From the NCBI RefSeq assembly GCF_019430905.1, contig NZ_JAHYCA010000002.1, positions 186,001 to 250,000 of the forward strand: a stretch of 64,000 nucleotides of DNA, in the 5' to 3' direction. Position 1 is the first letter of the stretch. Every line of letters begins with the position of its first letter. Below are positions 7,703 through 15,726 of this stretch, in pieces. A program made the position numbers and the translations under genes. The notes beneath the pieces were generated by a model, which worked only from the letters and a program-made list of their open reading frames with translations, was not told where the DNA came from and did no database searches. The DNA comes from Billgrantia antri (GTDB lineage Bacteria > Pseudomonadota > Gammaproteobacteria > Pseudomonadales > Halomonadaceae).

Positions 7703-8434
7703 TCAAGCCGCCATGTCGAGCTCGGTGAGAGGCAGCTCGTCGGCGACATAGTCGTAGTACAGCGCGGTGGTATAGAGCAGGCGCATCTGGGCGCCGATCT
7801 CGCAGATCTTCAGGCAGCGCTGCTGCAGCTCGACGGTGTCGGCGTGTTCCAGCACGATCTGGTAGCCGCGCTCGCCATGGATCTCGTCGGAGACGATGTG
7901 CAGGTCGAAGAACTCGACTTCCTCGTCGGTGAAGCCGTACTTCTCACGCAGGGTCGGGGTCTGTCGGCGGTAGATCGAGGGCACCTGGGACTCCAGGCCG
8001 ACGACCAGGGCTGCCACGGCGACGACCGGATGCTCGCGCATGGCCACGGCGTAGCACCAGCTCTGCAGGCCACGGGTGGTGGGCGACATGTTGTCCGGGT
8101 TTTCGACGCGCTCGCGAGTGGTACCGCAGGCCTCGGCGAAGCGGATCAATAGGTCGGTATGACGATCGCCACCCAGCTCCTCCTCATACATGTTTTGCAG
8201 CAGGAAGTCCTTGGCTTCGGTGTGGCTTTCCGGGGTGTTGGCATAGATGTAAGCCAGGTAGTCGGCGAAGGGACCGACATAGTGGTAGTGGTTCTCGGCC
8301 CAGCGGGCGAGGTGGTTGCGAGACAGCTTGCCGCTGGCCCAGGCCACGCTGAACGGTGCCTTGTTGGCGCTCTTGCCCTTGATGGCTTCTTCCAGGGCGG
8401 TACGGAATTCGTCGCGATTCATCAACTGTGCCAT
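7703..8434 (-). CDS. Heme-oxygenase-like (HDO/PqqC-type) putative diiron oxidase
   Basis: 243 aa, related to PqqC, TenA and CADD proteins. Unlike cofactor-free PqqC, it shows what look like all six metal ligands of the HDO diiron enzymes: E85 and H92 in EELGGDRH, E148 in VGLESQ, and the H179-x3-D183-x2-H186 signature in LHIVSDEIH. HDO enzymes use two irons and O2 for C-C cleavage, desaturation, N-oxygenation or amine chemistry. Here the gene heads an operon with a reductase and ferredoxin able to supply electrons, and an aldehyde dehydrogenase able to use an aldehyde product. A GGTATACC palindrome lies about 108 bases upstream. ATG at 8434, with AGGAG ten bases before it. Substrate unknown. 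Confidence 0.82.
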   Translation of the reverse strand: MAQLMNRDEFRTALEEAIKGKSANKAPFSVAWASGKLSRNHLARWAENHYHYVGPFADYLAYIYANTPESHTEAKDFLLQNMYEEELGGDRHTDLLIRFAEACGTTRERVENPDNMSPTTRGLQSWCYAVAMREHPVVAVAALVVGLESQVPSIYRRQTPTLREKYGFTDEEVEFFDLHIVSDEIHGERGYQIVLEHADTVELQQRCLKICEIGAQMRLLYTTALYYDYVADELPLTELDMAA

Positions 8435-8539
8435 GGGGGAGGACTCCTGTTTGTCGCTCGTGCGCCGCCTGGCCTGTCAGGCCGCGCTGTTGTTTTTGCT
8501 GTCCGGTGCCGGTCGTTCGGCGGTTTTTCTAGATGGCTT

Positions 8540-8551
8540 ATGGTATACCAA
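8540..8551. promoter_or_regulatory. GGTATACC palindrome, site 3
   Basis: ATGGTATACCAA with core 8542-8549, upstream of the six-gene oxidase operon. GGCTT and AAGCC flanks extend it to a 22-base palindrome with one mismatch per arm pair. Confidence 0.65.
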
Positions 8552-8755
8552 AAGCCATGTGAAGGAGCGTATTCCTACGAATTTCCCCTGTCAAGTAATT
8601 TTGGCCCAGGGGAGTCTGGGGCGGCGCGCCAAGTTGGAATGCAGCCCGGGGCTATAGCTGGCCGCTAGAATAGACCGAGGAGGGGACGGTCGACTGTAAC
8701 GTCAGCGATTCGATAGTGACTGTTGTCGGTTCTGTGAGTGGGAATGAATCTGTTT

Positions 8756-8767
8756 TTGGTATACCAT
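8756..8767. promoter_or_regulatory. GGTATACC palindrome, site 4
   Basis: TTGGTATACCAT with core 8758-8765, 137 bases upstream of the MFS gene. This links the transporter to the same regulator. Confidence 0.6.
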
Positions 8768-8902
8768 TGACATAAGCGATAGCGCTGATCGTCAAGGTGC
8801 GCAGAGAAATCAAGGTGGCAGCGAAATGAGCAAGCGATGTCCGGCGAGGTTGGGGAACGGAGAGGCAGGAGCCTGGTGGCATCCGCACGGTGAGAGTTTG
8901 TC

Positions 8903-10291
8903 ATGCTGAAGCGGCTCTTCGAAGAGCGCCCCGGAGATGCCGGACTGGGTGGGCAGCAGCGACGCATGGCTACGCTCGTGGTGGTGTTGGCCACCTTGTT
9001 GGCCGTACTCGACCTGGGCATCGTCAATATCGCCTTGCCGTCACTGGCCAGTAGCCTGGGAGTGGAAGAGTCTCGAGCGGTTTGGGTTGCCACGACCTAT
9101 CAACTGGTGTGCGCTGCTTCGCTGCTCTCATTCGCGGCGCTTAGCCGCCTGGTGGGGCAATGGCGCGTCTTCACTAGTGGTTTAGCGCTCTACAGTCTGG
9201 GCGCGCTGGGCGCGGCGCTGGCTCAGAATCTGGAGTTGCTGCTGGTCTGGCGGGTCGTGCAAGGGCTGGGTGGTGCGGCAATCCTCAGCTTGGGGCCATC
9301 GCTTTATCGAAATATCTTTCCGCACCGGCTGCTGGGGCGGGCGATCGGATTGAATGCGATGGTCGTTGCCTTTGGCTTGGCATCAGGACCCACGCTCGGG
9401 GGCCTGGTACTGACGCTGGGCAGTTGGCCTTGGGTTTTTGCGCTCAATGTCCCCGTGGGACTGGTAGCTATCGGGCTGGCTTGGCGAGTGCTGCCAAGCG
9501 AACCATGGCGGCACGGCGGCTTCGATTGGCCGGGGGCGCTACTCTCCGTTCTGATGATGGGGGGCTTCGTGCTCACCATGGAACGGTTCGGCCATGGCGG
9601 GCATTACCTCTTGGTAGGTGGGCTTGGGGTGCTTAGTTTGCTGTCCATGGCTGTCTTCATCTGGCGGCAACGCCGCACTTCCACACCGCTGGTACCGTTG
9701 TCGTTGTTCGAGGCGCCCCGCTTTGCCACGGCATCGATAGTGACGGTGCTGGCCTTCACCGCCCAAGGCGCGGCTTTCGTCGCGCTGCCCTTTCTCTATC
9801 AGAGCGTGATGGGGGTGTCGCCACTCGAAGCGGCCCTGCTCTTCACCCCCTGGCCGCTGGCGCTGCTGGTCTCGGGGCCGGTCGCCGGCCGCCTGGCCGA
9901 CAAGCGAGATCCTGCGCTTCTCGTGGCAGGTGGGCTGGGCTTGTTCCTGTGCGGAATGGTCGGTCTGGGCTGGTTGAGTACCGCCGGTTCTGCACTCTAC
10001 TTGTTGATTCCTTCACTGCTGTGCGGCCTGGGTTACGGCTTCTTCCAGGCGCCCAACAATCGCGAAATCATGGGCAGCGCCCCCTTGACGCTAAGCGCCA
10101 GCGCATCCGGGGTGTTGGCGTCACTTCGCACTTTCGGCCAGTGCCTGGGCTCCGCACTGGTGGCATTGGTCATGGCGCTGCCATTCGGCAATGTCACCCT
10201 GGCTCTGTGGCTGGCGGCTGTGTTGGCGCTGCTGGCCTTGTTGGCCAGTGTGTTGCGTCTTTCACAGCCTGCGCAGGTCACGGCTGCATGA
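8903..10291 (+). CDS. MFS transporter, DHA2 (14-TM drug/proton antiporter) type
   Basis: 462 aa, very hydrophobic, with about 14 membrane helices. TM1 carries the DHA2 motif LAVLDLGIVNIALPSLA; a GRLADKRD loop motif and a WRVVQGLGGA motif are also seen. The family exports drugs, organic acids or metabolites with proton uptake in the inner membrane. Divergent from the oxidase operon and preceded by GGTATACC site 4, so it may export a substrate or toxic intermediate of that pathway (inference). Confidence 0.87.
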   Translation: MLKRLFEERPGDAGLGGQQRRMATLVVVLATLLAVLDLGIVNIALPSLASSLGVEESRAVWVATTYQLVCAASLLSFAALSRLVGQWRVFTSGLALYSLGALGAALAQNLELLLVWRVVQGLGGAAILSLGPSLYRNIFPHRLLGRAIGLNAMVVAFGLASGPTLGGLVLTLGSWPWVFALNVPVGLVAIGLAWRVLPSEPWRHGGFDWPGALLSVLMMGGFVLTMERFGHGGHYLLVGGLGVLSLLSMAVFIWRQRRTSTPLVPLSLFEAPRFATASIVTVLAFTAQGAAFVALPFLYQSVMGVSPLEAALLFTPWPLALLVSGPVAGRLADKRDPALLVAGGLGLFLCGMVGLGWLSTAGSALYLLIPSLLCGLGYGFFQAPNNREIMGSAPLTLSASASGVLASLRTFGQCLGSALVALVMALPFGNVTLALWLAAVLALLALLASVLRLSQPAQVTAA

Positions 10292-10343
10292 CATGTCAGT
10301 CAGTTACCAGGCCAGCACGGTGCCGTTGGTGCGTGGCTTGGTA

Positions 10344-10874
10344 TCAGCCGAGGAAGAGGCCGCCATACATCAGCGCGGCGAGTATCACGAAGGCTGGATG
10401 CACGCGGAAGCGCAGCAGGGCGATGGCGGCAGCCGCGGCGATCAGCAGCGTATGCCGCAGGCCGGCGCCTTCCAGTCCTGTACTGAAGAAGCTCCAGGTC
10501 AGCCAGGCCATCATGACGGCGATCACCGGGCGCACCCACTGACTCATGCGCTTGACGCGCGGCGAGTCGCGATGGCGATAGAGCAATCCGAGGGCTCCCA
10601 GCATTAGCAGCAGCGACGGCACCACCGTGGCCAGCACGGCGATCGCGGCGCCGGCGATGCCGGCGACATCGTAGCCCACGTAGCCGGCCATCTTGGTGGC
10701 GATGGGGCTCGGCAGGGCGTTGCCCAGGGCCAGGGTCTCGGCGAACTCCTGTGCGTTCATCCAGCCATAGCGGCCCACCACCTCGGCTTCGATCAGCGGA
10801 ATGATCGCCGGGCCGCCGCCATAGCCGATGATGTTGGGCACGAAGAAGGCGAGAAACAGCTGCCAGTAGATCAC
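10344..10874 (-). CDS. Chromate transporter, second half-size subunit
   Basis: 176 aa CHR domain with several membrane helices and the PNIIGYGGGPAIIPLIEAEVV motif, a variant of the FGGGPAMIPL signature. The GTG start overlaps the stop of the upstream half (10871-11443) as GTGA, so translation is coupled. Two short homologous CHR proteins encoded in tandem act together as a chromate exporter in several bacteria. Confidence 0.9.
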   Translation of the reverse strand: MIYWQLFLAFFVPNIIGYGGGPAIIPLIEAEVVGRYGWMNAQEFAETLALGNALPSPIATKMAGYVGYDVAGIAGAAIAVLATVVPSLLLMLGALGLLYRHRDSPRVKRMSQWVRPVIAVMMAWLTWSFFSTGLEGAGLRHTLLIAAAAAIALLRFRVHPAFVILAALMYGGLFLG

Positions 10875-11443
10875 GGCGTCGCTCCCTTGCGCCGACGAGC
10901 GGGGTAGAGCAGGGCGGTGAGCAGCAACGCCCCGATGACCCAGCCGGGATGGACTCCCACGAGATAAATGAGTCCGCCGGCTGCGGTTGCCATGGCAAGG
11001 CTGATGGCCCAGCCCAGGGCGAGGCGCGACTTGTTCCAGAAATCCATTGTCAACTGGGCCATCATGACCATGACCACTGGCACCACGGCTTGTCCCATGC
11101 CGTGGATCCAGGCCACGTCGCGATAGCGGCTGAGCGTCGTTAACAGCACGATCATGACGGCAATCATGGGCAGGATCACGGCAGCCACGGCGATCACGCA
11201 GCCGCTCGCGCCCGCCACCCGATAGCCGATGTAGCCGGGCATCTTGGTGGCGATGGGGCCGGGCAGGGTGTTGGCGATGGCGAGGATGTCGGCAAACGCC
11301 TCGTCATCGAGCCAGGCGTGACGCTTGACCACTTCCTGCCGGACCAGGGGGATCATGGCAGGACCGCCGCCGAAGCCGAGTAGACCGATGCGGACAAAGG
11401 CCCAGAACAGGGCGCCGAGGGGCGCCTTGGCAGGCGGCATCAT
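10871..11443 (-). CDS. Chromate transporter, first half-size subunit
   Basis: 190 aa with the GLLGFGGGPAMIPLVRQEVV signature at about residues 18-37 and hydrophobic helices throughout. Closest relative in the window is the fragment at 1-149. GAGGAG precedes the ATG, which is followed at once by a second ATG codon. Pairs with the downstream half to form a two-protein transporter. Confidence 0.92.
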   Translation of the reverse strand: MMPPAKAPLGALFWAFVRIGLLGFGGGPAMIPLVRQEVVKRHAWLDDEAFADILAIANTLPGPIATKMPGYIGYRVAGASGCVIAVAAVILPMIAVMIVLLTTLSRYRDVAWIHGMGQAVVPVVMVMMAQLTMDFWNKSRLALGWAISLAMATAAGGLIYLVGVHPGWVIGALLLTALLYPARRRKGATP

Positions 11444-11558
11444 GGAGACTCCTCAATTGGGGAACGCAGTAAAGGGTCGTTACTGTAGGGCCATTGCCCG
11501 GAAAGGTTTACCCTACTGACTCGCCTCTGCGCAAATGGCAGGCGCCCCGGGGCAGCAG

Positions 11559-12176
11559 CTAAGCGTCGATCAAGGCAAGTCTGCCGCGCAGGCGGGCCTC
11601 CAGCGGGGTGAGATCGACCTCGGTGTCGCTGGGCCAGCCTACGCTGAGCAGCACACCGTCGCTGGCGTAGTCAGCGACCTCGATCGGGACGTCGCGGGCC
11701 TCGAGCCAGGCGCGGGCTTCGGCCTCGCCGGCGAAGTCGACCTTCAACCTGAGTACGGTACGCTCGACCACTTGCCGCAGCGGCAGGTCGTCGAGCCCTC
11801 GGGCCACGGCCTGGGCATAGGCACGGGCCAGGCCGCCGGTGCCCAGCTTGGTACCACCGAAGTAGCGGGTCACCACGCAGCCTACCTGGCCCAGGCCCGA
11901 GCCTTCCAGCACCTGGAACATCGGGCGGCCTGCCGTGCCGCCGGGTTCGCCGTCGTCTGAGAAGCCGATGGCGTGCTGTTCTCCGGGAGGCCCGGCAATA
12001 TAGGCACTGCAGTGATGGCTGGCGTTAGGGTGGGCCCGACGGGCTTCGGCCAGCAGGGCCTCGAAAGCCGTCGGGCTGGGGGCATGGCAGAGCCAGGCGA
12101 TGAAGCGGCTCTTCTCTACCTCGTGGAGGCTTTCCCGCCAGCCACCGGGCGGCAGGTCGGGCACCGGGTAGCGCAT
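11559..12176 (-). CDS. yigZ: IMPACT/YigZ family protein
   Basis: 205 aa. N-terminal IMPACT domain with EKSRFIAWL, GFSDDGEPGGTAGRPM and the VVTRYFGGTKLGTGGLARAY block, then a short C-terminal ferredoxin-like domain (DUF1949). YigZ proteins are cytosolic and linked to translation or stress; their biochemical role is not settled. The ATG overlaps the stop of the LexA-like gene (ATGA), so it is cotranscribed with an SOS-controlled gene. Confidence 0.92.
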   Translation of the reverse strand: MRYPVPDLPPGGWRESLHEVEKSRFIAWLCHAPSPTAFEALLAEARRAHPNASHHCSAYIAGPPGEQHAIGFSDDGEPGGTAGRPMFQVLEGSGLGQVGCVVTRYFGGTKLGTGGLARAYAQAVARGLDDLPLRQVVERTVLRLKVDFAGEAEARAWLEARDVPIEVADYASDGVLLSVGWPSDTEVDLTPLEARLRGRLALIDA

Positions 12177-12655
12177 CAGTGGGTCAGCTCACGGTGTTCC
12201 TGCTGACGCACCACGCCCATCACCATGCCGAGCACCTGGATATCGCTGTTCTTGAGGTAGATGGGGGCCATGTTCTCGTTGGCCGGCTGCAAGCGCACGC
12301 CGCTCTTCTCGATGTAGAGCTTCTTCAGTGTCACTTCCTGCTGGTTGATCAGCACCACGGCGGTTTCGCCGTTCTCGGCGCTCTCCTGACGCTCGATGAT
12401 GATCACATCGCCATCGAAGATGTTGCAGTCGATCATCGAGTCGCCACGCACCCGCAGTGCATAAGTATTGCGGCGTACCATGCAGGCTGGGGCGTGGATG
12501 CTGTCGCCGCTGGGGCAGGCTTCGATGGGCAGGCCCGCCGCGACGTCACCCAGCAGGGGCACCTCGGTCAGGTCGGTGGCGTCGACGCTGGCCCAGGAGG
12601 TGGCGATGGGCAGGTTGGGGCGTCGGTACAGGTACTGCATGGAAGGCGTTGGCAT
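12176..12655 (-). CDS. LexA/UmuD-like S24 autopeptidase without DNA-binding domain
   Basis: 159 aa from the ATG at 12655. Autocleavage bond A40-G41 in LLGDVAAGLP, catalytic S73 in RGDSMID and K111 in VTLKKL, spaced as in LexA and UmuD. There is no N-terminal winged helix: only about 30 residues precede the cleavage region, so it is built like UmuD rather than LexA, yet no umuC follows. A perfect SOS-type box lies 24-39 bases before the start. A longer reading from 12724 would place this box inside the gene, so I reject it; AGAGGGGG supports 12655. Could be a polymerase accessory protein or an antirepressor-type S24 protein. Confidence 0.82.
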   Translation of the reverse strand: MPTPSMQYLYRRPNLPIATSWASVDATDLTEVPLLGDVAAGLPIEACPSGDSIHAPACMVRRNTYALRVRGDSMIDCNIFDGDVIIIERQESAENGETAVVLINQQEVTLKKLYIEKSGVRLQPANENMAPIYLKNSDIQVLGMVMGVVRQQEHRELTH

Positions 12656-12678
12656 TGGCGTTCCCCCTCTTTGCGACC

Positions 12679-12694
12679 CTGTTGAAATGTACAG
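12679..12694 (-). promoter_or_regulatory. LexA (SOS) box
   Basis: On the minus strand it reads CTGT-N8-ACAG, the gammaproteobacterial LexA consensus. Positioned 24-39 bases upstream of the S24 peptidase gene, so this gene and yigZ should be DNA-damage inducible. Confidence 0.8.
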
Positions 12695-12858
12695 GTATCC
12701 TGCATCATACCAAGCGGTCGCCAAGTGGCAAGTTTTGCCGATGCCTTGTTGCCTTGACCTGTGGCAAGGGTGGCGCCGTGACGCACCTCGTTCGCTAGCG
12801 GCTACAGGCCTTTCCGTGTAGCATTTCGGTCGAATTGACCCTTTCCTGGAGAGTGCCG

Positions 12859-13503
12859 TTGAGCCTGCGTCTGCAAGCGCGAAACCTGGCCTGCGAACGA
12901 GATGACCGCTGGCTGTTCCGGGGCTTGGACCTGGATATTCGCGCCGGCGAGATCGTGCGGGTGGAAGGCCCCAACGGCAGCGGCAAGACTACTCTGTTGA
13001 AGATTCTCTCCGGTCAGCTCGCCGACTACGAAGGCGAGCTGTTCTGGAACGAGCAACCGATGCGCAAGTCGCGTGACGCCTTCCTTGCCAACCTGCTCTA
13101 CCTGGGCCACGCGCCCGGCGTCAAAGCGGCGCTGACGCCGCTGGAAAACCTCGCCTGGTACCAGGCCCTTGCGGGCCATGCGCCGAGCGAAAAGACGCGC
13201 ATGAGTGCGTTGGAGGAGCTCGGTCTGGTGGGCTTCGAGGACGTCCCGGCAGCCCAGCTCTCCGCCGGTCAGCAGCGCCGCGTGGCGCTGGCACGCCTGT
13301 CGCTCACGCCGCGTCCGTTGTGGGTGCTCGACGAGCCCTTCACGGCAATCGACCGCGACGGTGTCGCGGCGCTGGAGCGCCGGCTGGTCGAACATGCTCG
13401 CCGCGGTGGTTGCGTGCTGGTCACCACCCATCACGAACTGACGCCGTGTGCCGAGTTACGCCGTATCCGTCTCGGCGGGGGAGGGGCCAATGCCGGCATC
13501 TGA
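12859..13503 (+). CDS. ccmA: Cytochrome c maturation ABC transporter ATPase CcmA
   Basis: 214 aa. Walker A GPNGSGKT at 37-44, ABC signature LSAGQQRRVALARL and Walker B LWVLDEPF. With CcmB it powers release of heme-loaded CcmE from CcmC in the inner membrane. First gene of the ccm operon. The TTG at 12859 follows TGGAGA at a normal distance; a GTG at 12853 is the alternative. The 3' end overlaps ccmB by 14 bases. Confidence 0.93.
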   Translation: MSLRLQARNLACERDDRWLFRGLDLDIRAGEIVRVEGPNGSGKTTLLKILSGQLADYEGELFWNEQPMRKSRDAFLANLLYLGHAPGVKAALTPLENLAWYQALAGHAPSEKTRMSALEELGLVGFEDVPAAQLSAGQQRRVALARLSLTPRPLWVLDEPFTAIDRDGVAALERRLVEHARRGGCVLVTTHHELTPCAELRRIRLGGGGANAGI

Positions 13504-14227
13504 AGGCGCTCTGGGGAAGGAGGAGGCGGTGGTTCGCGCGGAACCTCGCGGCGGTCTTGCTGTCGCAGTGTGGGCAACACTGAAGCGGGACCTGCTGTTG
13601 TTGCTGCGGCGGCGCAGCGAAGTGCTCAACCCCCTGGTGTTCTTCGCCATCGTCATCACCCTGTTCCCGATCGGTATTTCTCCCGATCCGGCGCTGCTCG
13701 CGGCCATCGCCCCCGGTCTGCTGTGGGTGGCGGCGCTACTGGCGGCGCTGCTGTCTCTCGACAGCCTGTTCCGGGCCGACTACGACGACGGCTCGCTGGA
13801 GCAGCTGCTGCTGACGCCCCAGCCGCTGGCGATGCTGGCCCTGGCCAAGGTGGCCGTGCACTGGCTGCTGACCGGCCTGCCCCTGGCGCTGATGGCGCCC
13901 GTGCTGGGCATCATGCTGGCGCTGCCGGCGGGCAGCTACCTGGTATTGGCCGTTTCACTGGCACTGGGCAGTGCCAGTCTCAGCCTGATTGGTGCCATCG
14001 GAGCGGCGCTGACGGTGGGGCTCTCGCGTGGCGGCGTATTGCTGTCGCTGCTGGTGCTCCCCCTTTACATTCCGGTGCTGATCTTCGGCGCCGGGGCCGT
14101 TCAGGCGGCCATCTTCGGCGATAGCGTGCTGGCGCACCTGGCGATCCTCGGCGCGCTGCTGGCGCTGGCCCTGATCTTTGCGCCATTGGCGATCGCGGCA
14201 TCGCTGCGCATCAGTATCAACGGTTGA
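13490..14227 (+). CDS. ccmB: Heme exporter membrane subunit CcmB
   Basis: 245 aa, about six membrane helices, with the conserved LKRDLLLLLRRRSEVLNPLVFF entry helix and YDDGSLEQLLL motif of CcmB. Membrane partner of CcmA. The ATG at 13490 lies inside the end of ccmA, after GGGGAGGGG. N-terminal extension of about 28 residues compared with typical CcmB; a later start is possible. Confidence 0.93.
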   Translation: MPASEGALGKEEAVVRAEPRGGLAVAVWATLKRDLLLLLRRRSEVLNPLVFFAIVITLFPIGISPDPALLAAIAPGLLWVAALLAALLSLDSLFRADYDDGSLEQLLLTPQPLAMLALAKVAVHWLLTGLPLALMAPVLGIMLALPAGSYLVLAVSLALGSASLSLIGAIGAALTVGLSRGGVLLSLLVLPLYIPVLIFGAGAVQAAIFGDSVLAHLAILGALLALALIFAPLAIAASLRISING

Positions 14228-14241
14228 GAGGTTGACGAGGC

Positions 14242-14982
14242 ATGTGGGCCTTCCTTAACAAGCTGCGTTCCCCCAAGTGGTTCTACACCATCAGCGCCCG
14301 TCTGCAGCCCTGGTTCTGGGCTGCGGCACTGATTCTGATCGTCACCGGCAGCGTCTGGGGGCTGGCTTTTGCGCCGGCCGACTACCAGCAGGGCAACAGT
14401 TTCCGCATCATCTATGTGCACGTACCGGCGGCATTCCTCGCCCAGTCGATCTTCGTCTCCCTGGCGGTGACGGGGCTGGTGTTCATGGTCTGGAAGATCA
14501 AGATCGCCGACATGGCGGCCACCGTGATGGCGCCGCTGGGCGCGGCCATGACCTTCGTCGCGCTGTTCTCCGGTGCGGTGTGGGGCGTGCCCACCTGGGG
14601 CACCTGGTGGATGTGGGATGCGCGCCTCACCTCGATGCTGATACTGCTCTTCCTCTATCTCGGCGTGATCGCCCTGCGCGGTGCCTTTGCCAGTCGCGAC
14701 AGCGCCTCCCGTGCCGCCTCGGTGCTCGCCATGGTCGGCGTGATCAACATTCCGATCATCAAGTACTCGGTAGACTGGTGGTACACGCTGCATCAGCCCG
14801 CTACTTTCACCGTCACCGGGCGCGCCGCCATGCCGATGGAGATGTGGCTGCCGCTGCTGATCATGGTGCTGGGCTTCTACTGCTTTTTCATCGCCCTGAC
14901 CCTGATGCGAACGCGCAGCGAGATCCTGCGCCGCGAGTCCAGCAAGCGCTGGGTGCGCGAGCTGGCCGAGGAGGCGAACTGA
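14242..14982 (+). CDS. ccmC: Heme handling protein CcmC
   Basis: 246 aa, six membrane helices. Carries the tryptophan-rich heme motif [17 protein letters not shown] between helices and His residues in IYVHVPAA and TLHQPATF. CcmC presents heme to CcmE at the periplasmic face. The stop overlaps the ccmD start. Confidence 0.96.
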   Translation: MWAFLNKLRSPKWFYTISARLQPWFWAAALILIVTGSVWGLAFAPADYQQGNSFRIIYVHVPAAFLAQSIFVSLAVTGLVFMVWKIKIADMAATVMAPLGAAMTFVALFSGAVWGVPTWGTWWMWDARLTSMLILLFLYLGVIALRGAFASRDSASRAASVLAMVGVINIPIIKYSVDWWYTLHQPATFTVTGRAAMPMEMWLPLLIMVLGFYCFFIALTLMRTRSEILRRESSKRWVRELAEEAN

Positions 14983-15221
14983 TGGCTTTCGACACCTTCC
15001 AGGAATTTCTCGCCATGGGCGGGCACGCACGTTACGTCTGGTCGGCCTGGGGCCTGACCGCCGTACTGTTGCTGGGGGCAGTGCTGCATGCCCGCTTCGA
15101 GCGTCGTCAGCTCATGCGCCAGCTGAAACGGCGTCTGCGCCGCGAAGCTCACCAGGCCGGACACGCCGGCGGGGCGCAACCGATTCCAACTAGCAGGGGT
15201 AGAAGCACCAATGAGGCCTAA
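14982..15221 (+). CDS. ccmD: Small membrane protein CcmD
   Basis: 79 aa, one membrane helix (about residues 16-35, YVWSAWGLTAVLLLGAVLHA) followed by a very basic cytoplasmic tail. CcmD stabilises the CcmABC-CcmE complex. It starts in the ATGA overlap with ccmC and its end overlaps ccmE. Confidence 0.9.
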   Translation: MAFDTFQEFLAMGGHARYVWSAWGLTAVLLLGAVLHARFERRQLMRQLKRRLRREAHQAGHAGGAQPIPTSRGRSTNEA

Positions 15222-15714
15222 ACGTAAACAGAAGCTCTTCCTGGCCCTGGGGCTGGTGTCTCTGGCGGCGATCGCCGTGGGGCTGACGCTCTATGCGCTG
15301 CGGGCCAACATCAATCTGTTCTTCAGCCCGATCCAGATCGTCGCCGGCGACGCGCCTTACGAGCGCCAGATCCGTGCTGGCGGCATGGTCAAGGAGGGCA
15401 GCGTGGCGCGCAATCCCGACAGCCTCGATGTCGAATTCACCGTGACCGACTATGTCGAGGACGTCCGCGTGCACTACAGTGGCATCCTTCCCGACCTGTT
15501 CCGTGAAGGGCAGGGGGTGGTGGTAGTCGGCCAGCTGCAGCGCGACGGCTACATCAAGGCCGACCAGGTACTGGCGCGCCATGACGAGAACTACATGCCT
15601 CCCGAGGTATCCGAGGCGCTCGAAGCGGCCGGTTACTCCCCCGCCGACTACCAGGCCAAGGCCGCCGAGGTGGCCGAGCGCCTCGAGGCGCGTGAGGGTG
15701 CGAGCCAGAATTGA
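15211..15714 (+). CDS. ccmE: Heme chaperone CcmE
   Basis: 167 aa. Basic N-terminus, signal anchor at about 9-30, then a periplasmic OB-fold. The covalent heme-binding motif is H124-DEN-Y128 (LARHDENYMP). It carries heme from CcmC to CcmF. Confidence 0.96.
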   Translation: MRPKRKQKLFLALGLVSLAAIAVGLTLYALRANINLFFSPIQIVAGDAPYERQIRAGGMVKEGSVARNPDSLDVEFTVTDYVEDVRVHYSGILPDLFREGQGVVVVGQLQRDGYIKADQVLARHDENYMPPEVSEALEAAGYSPADYQAKAAEVAERLEAREGASQN

Positions 15715-15726
15715 TCCGGAGACGTC

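Larger units (their letters stand above)
8435..8902. other. Divergent promoter region of oxidase operon and MFS gene
   Basis: 468 bases without a convincing gene. It holds two GGTATACC palindromes, at 8540-8551 and 8756-8767, each on the side of one divergent gene. The first sits inside a 22-base near-perfect palindrome (8535-8556, arms beginning GGCTT). No terminator or RNA gene is apparent. Confidence 0.6.

Noticed and set aside
7703-8434. PQQ biosynthesis enzyme PqqC
   Set aside because: No pqqA, B, D or E nearby, and the protein carries the HDO metal-ligand set that cofactor-free PqqC does not use as a diiron site.
10300-10998. 232-codon minus-strand frame overlapping the two chromate transporter genes
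   Set aside because: It is an arginine- and proline-rich out-of-frame reading across two overlapping membrane-protein genes.
12568-12786. Longer start of the LexA-like gene at 12724
   Set aside because: It would put the LexA box inside the coding region and lacks a ribosome site; ATG 12655 has AGAGGGGG.
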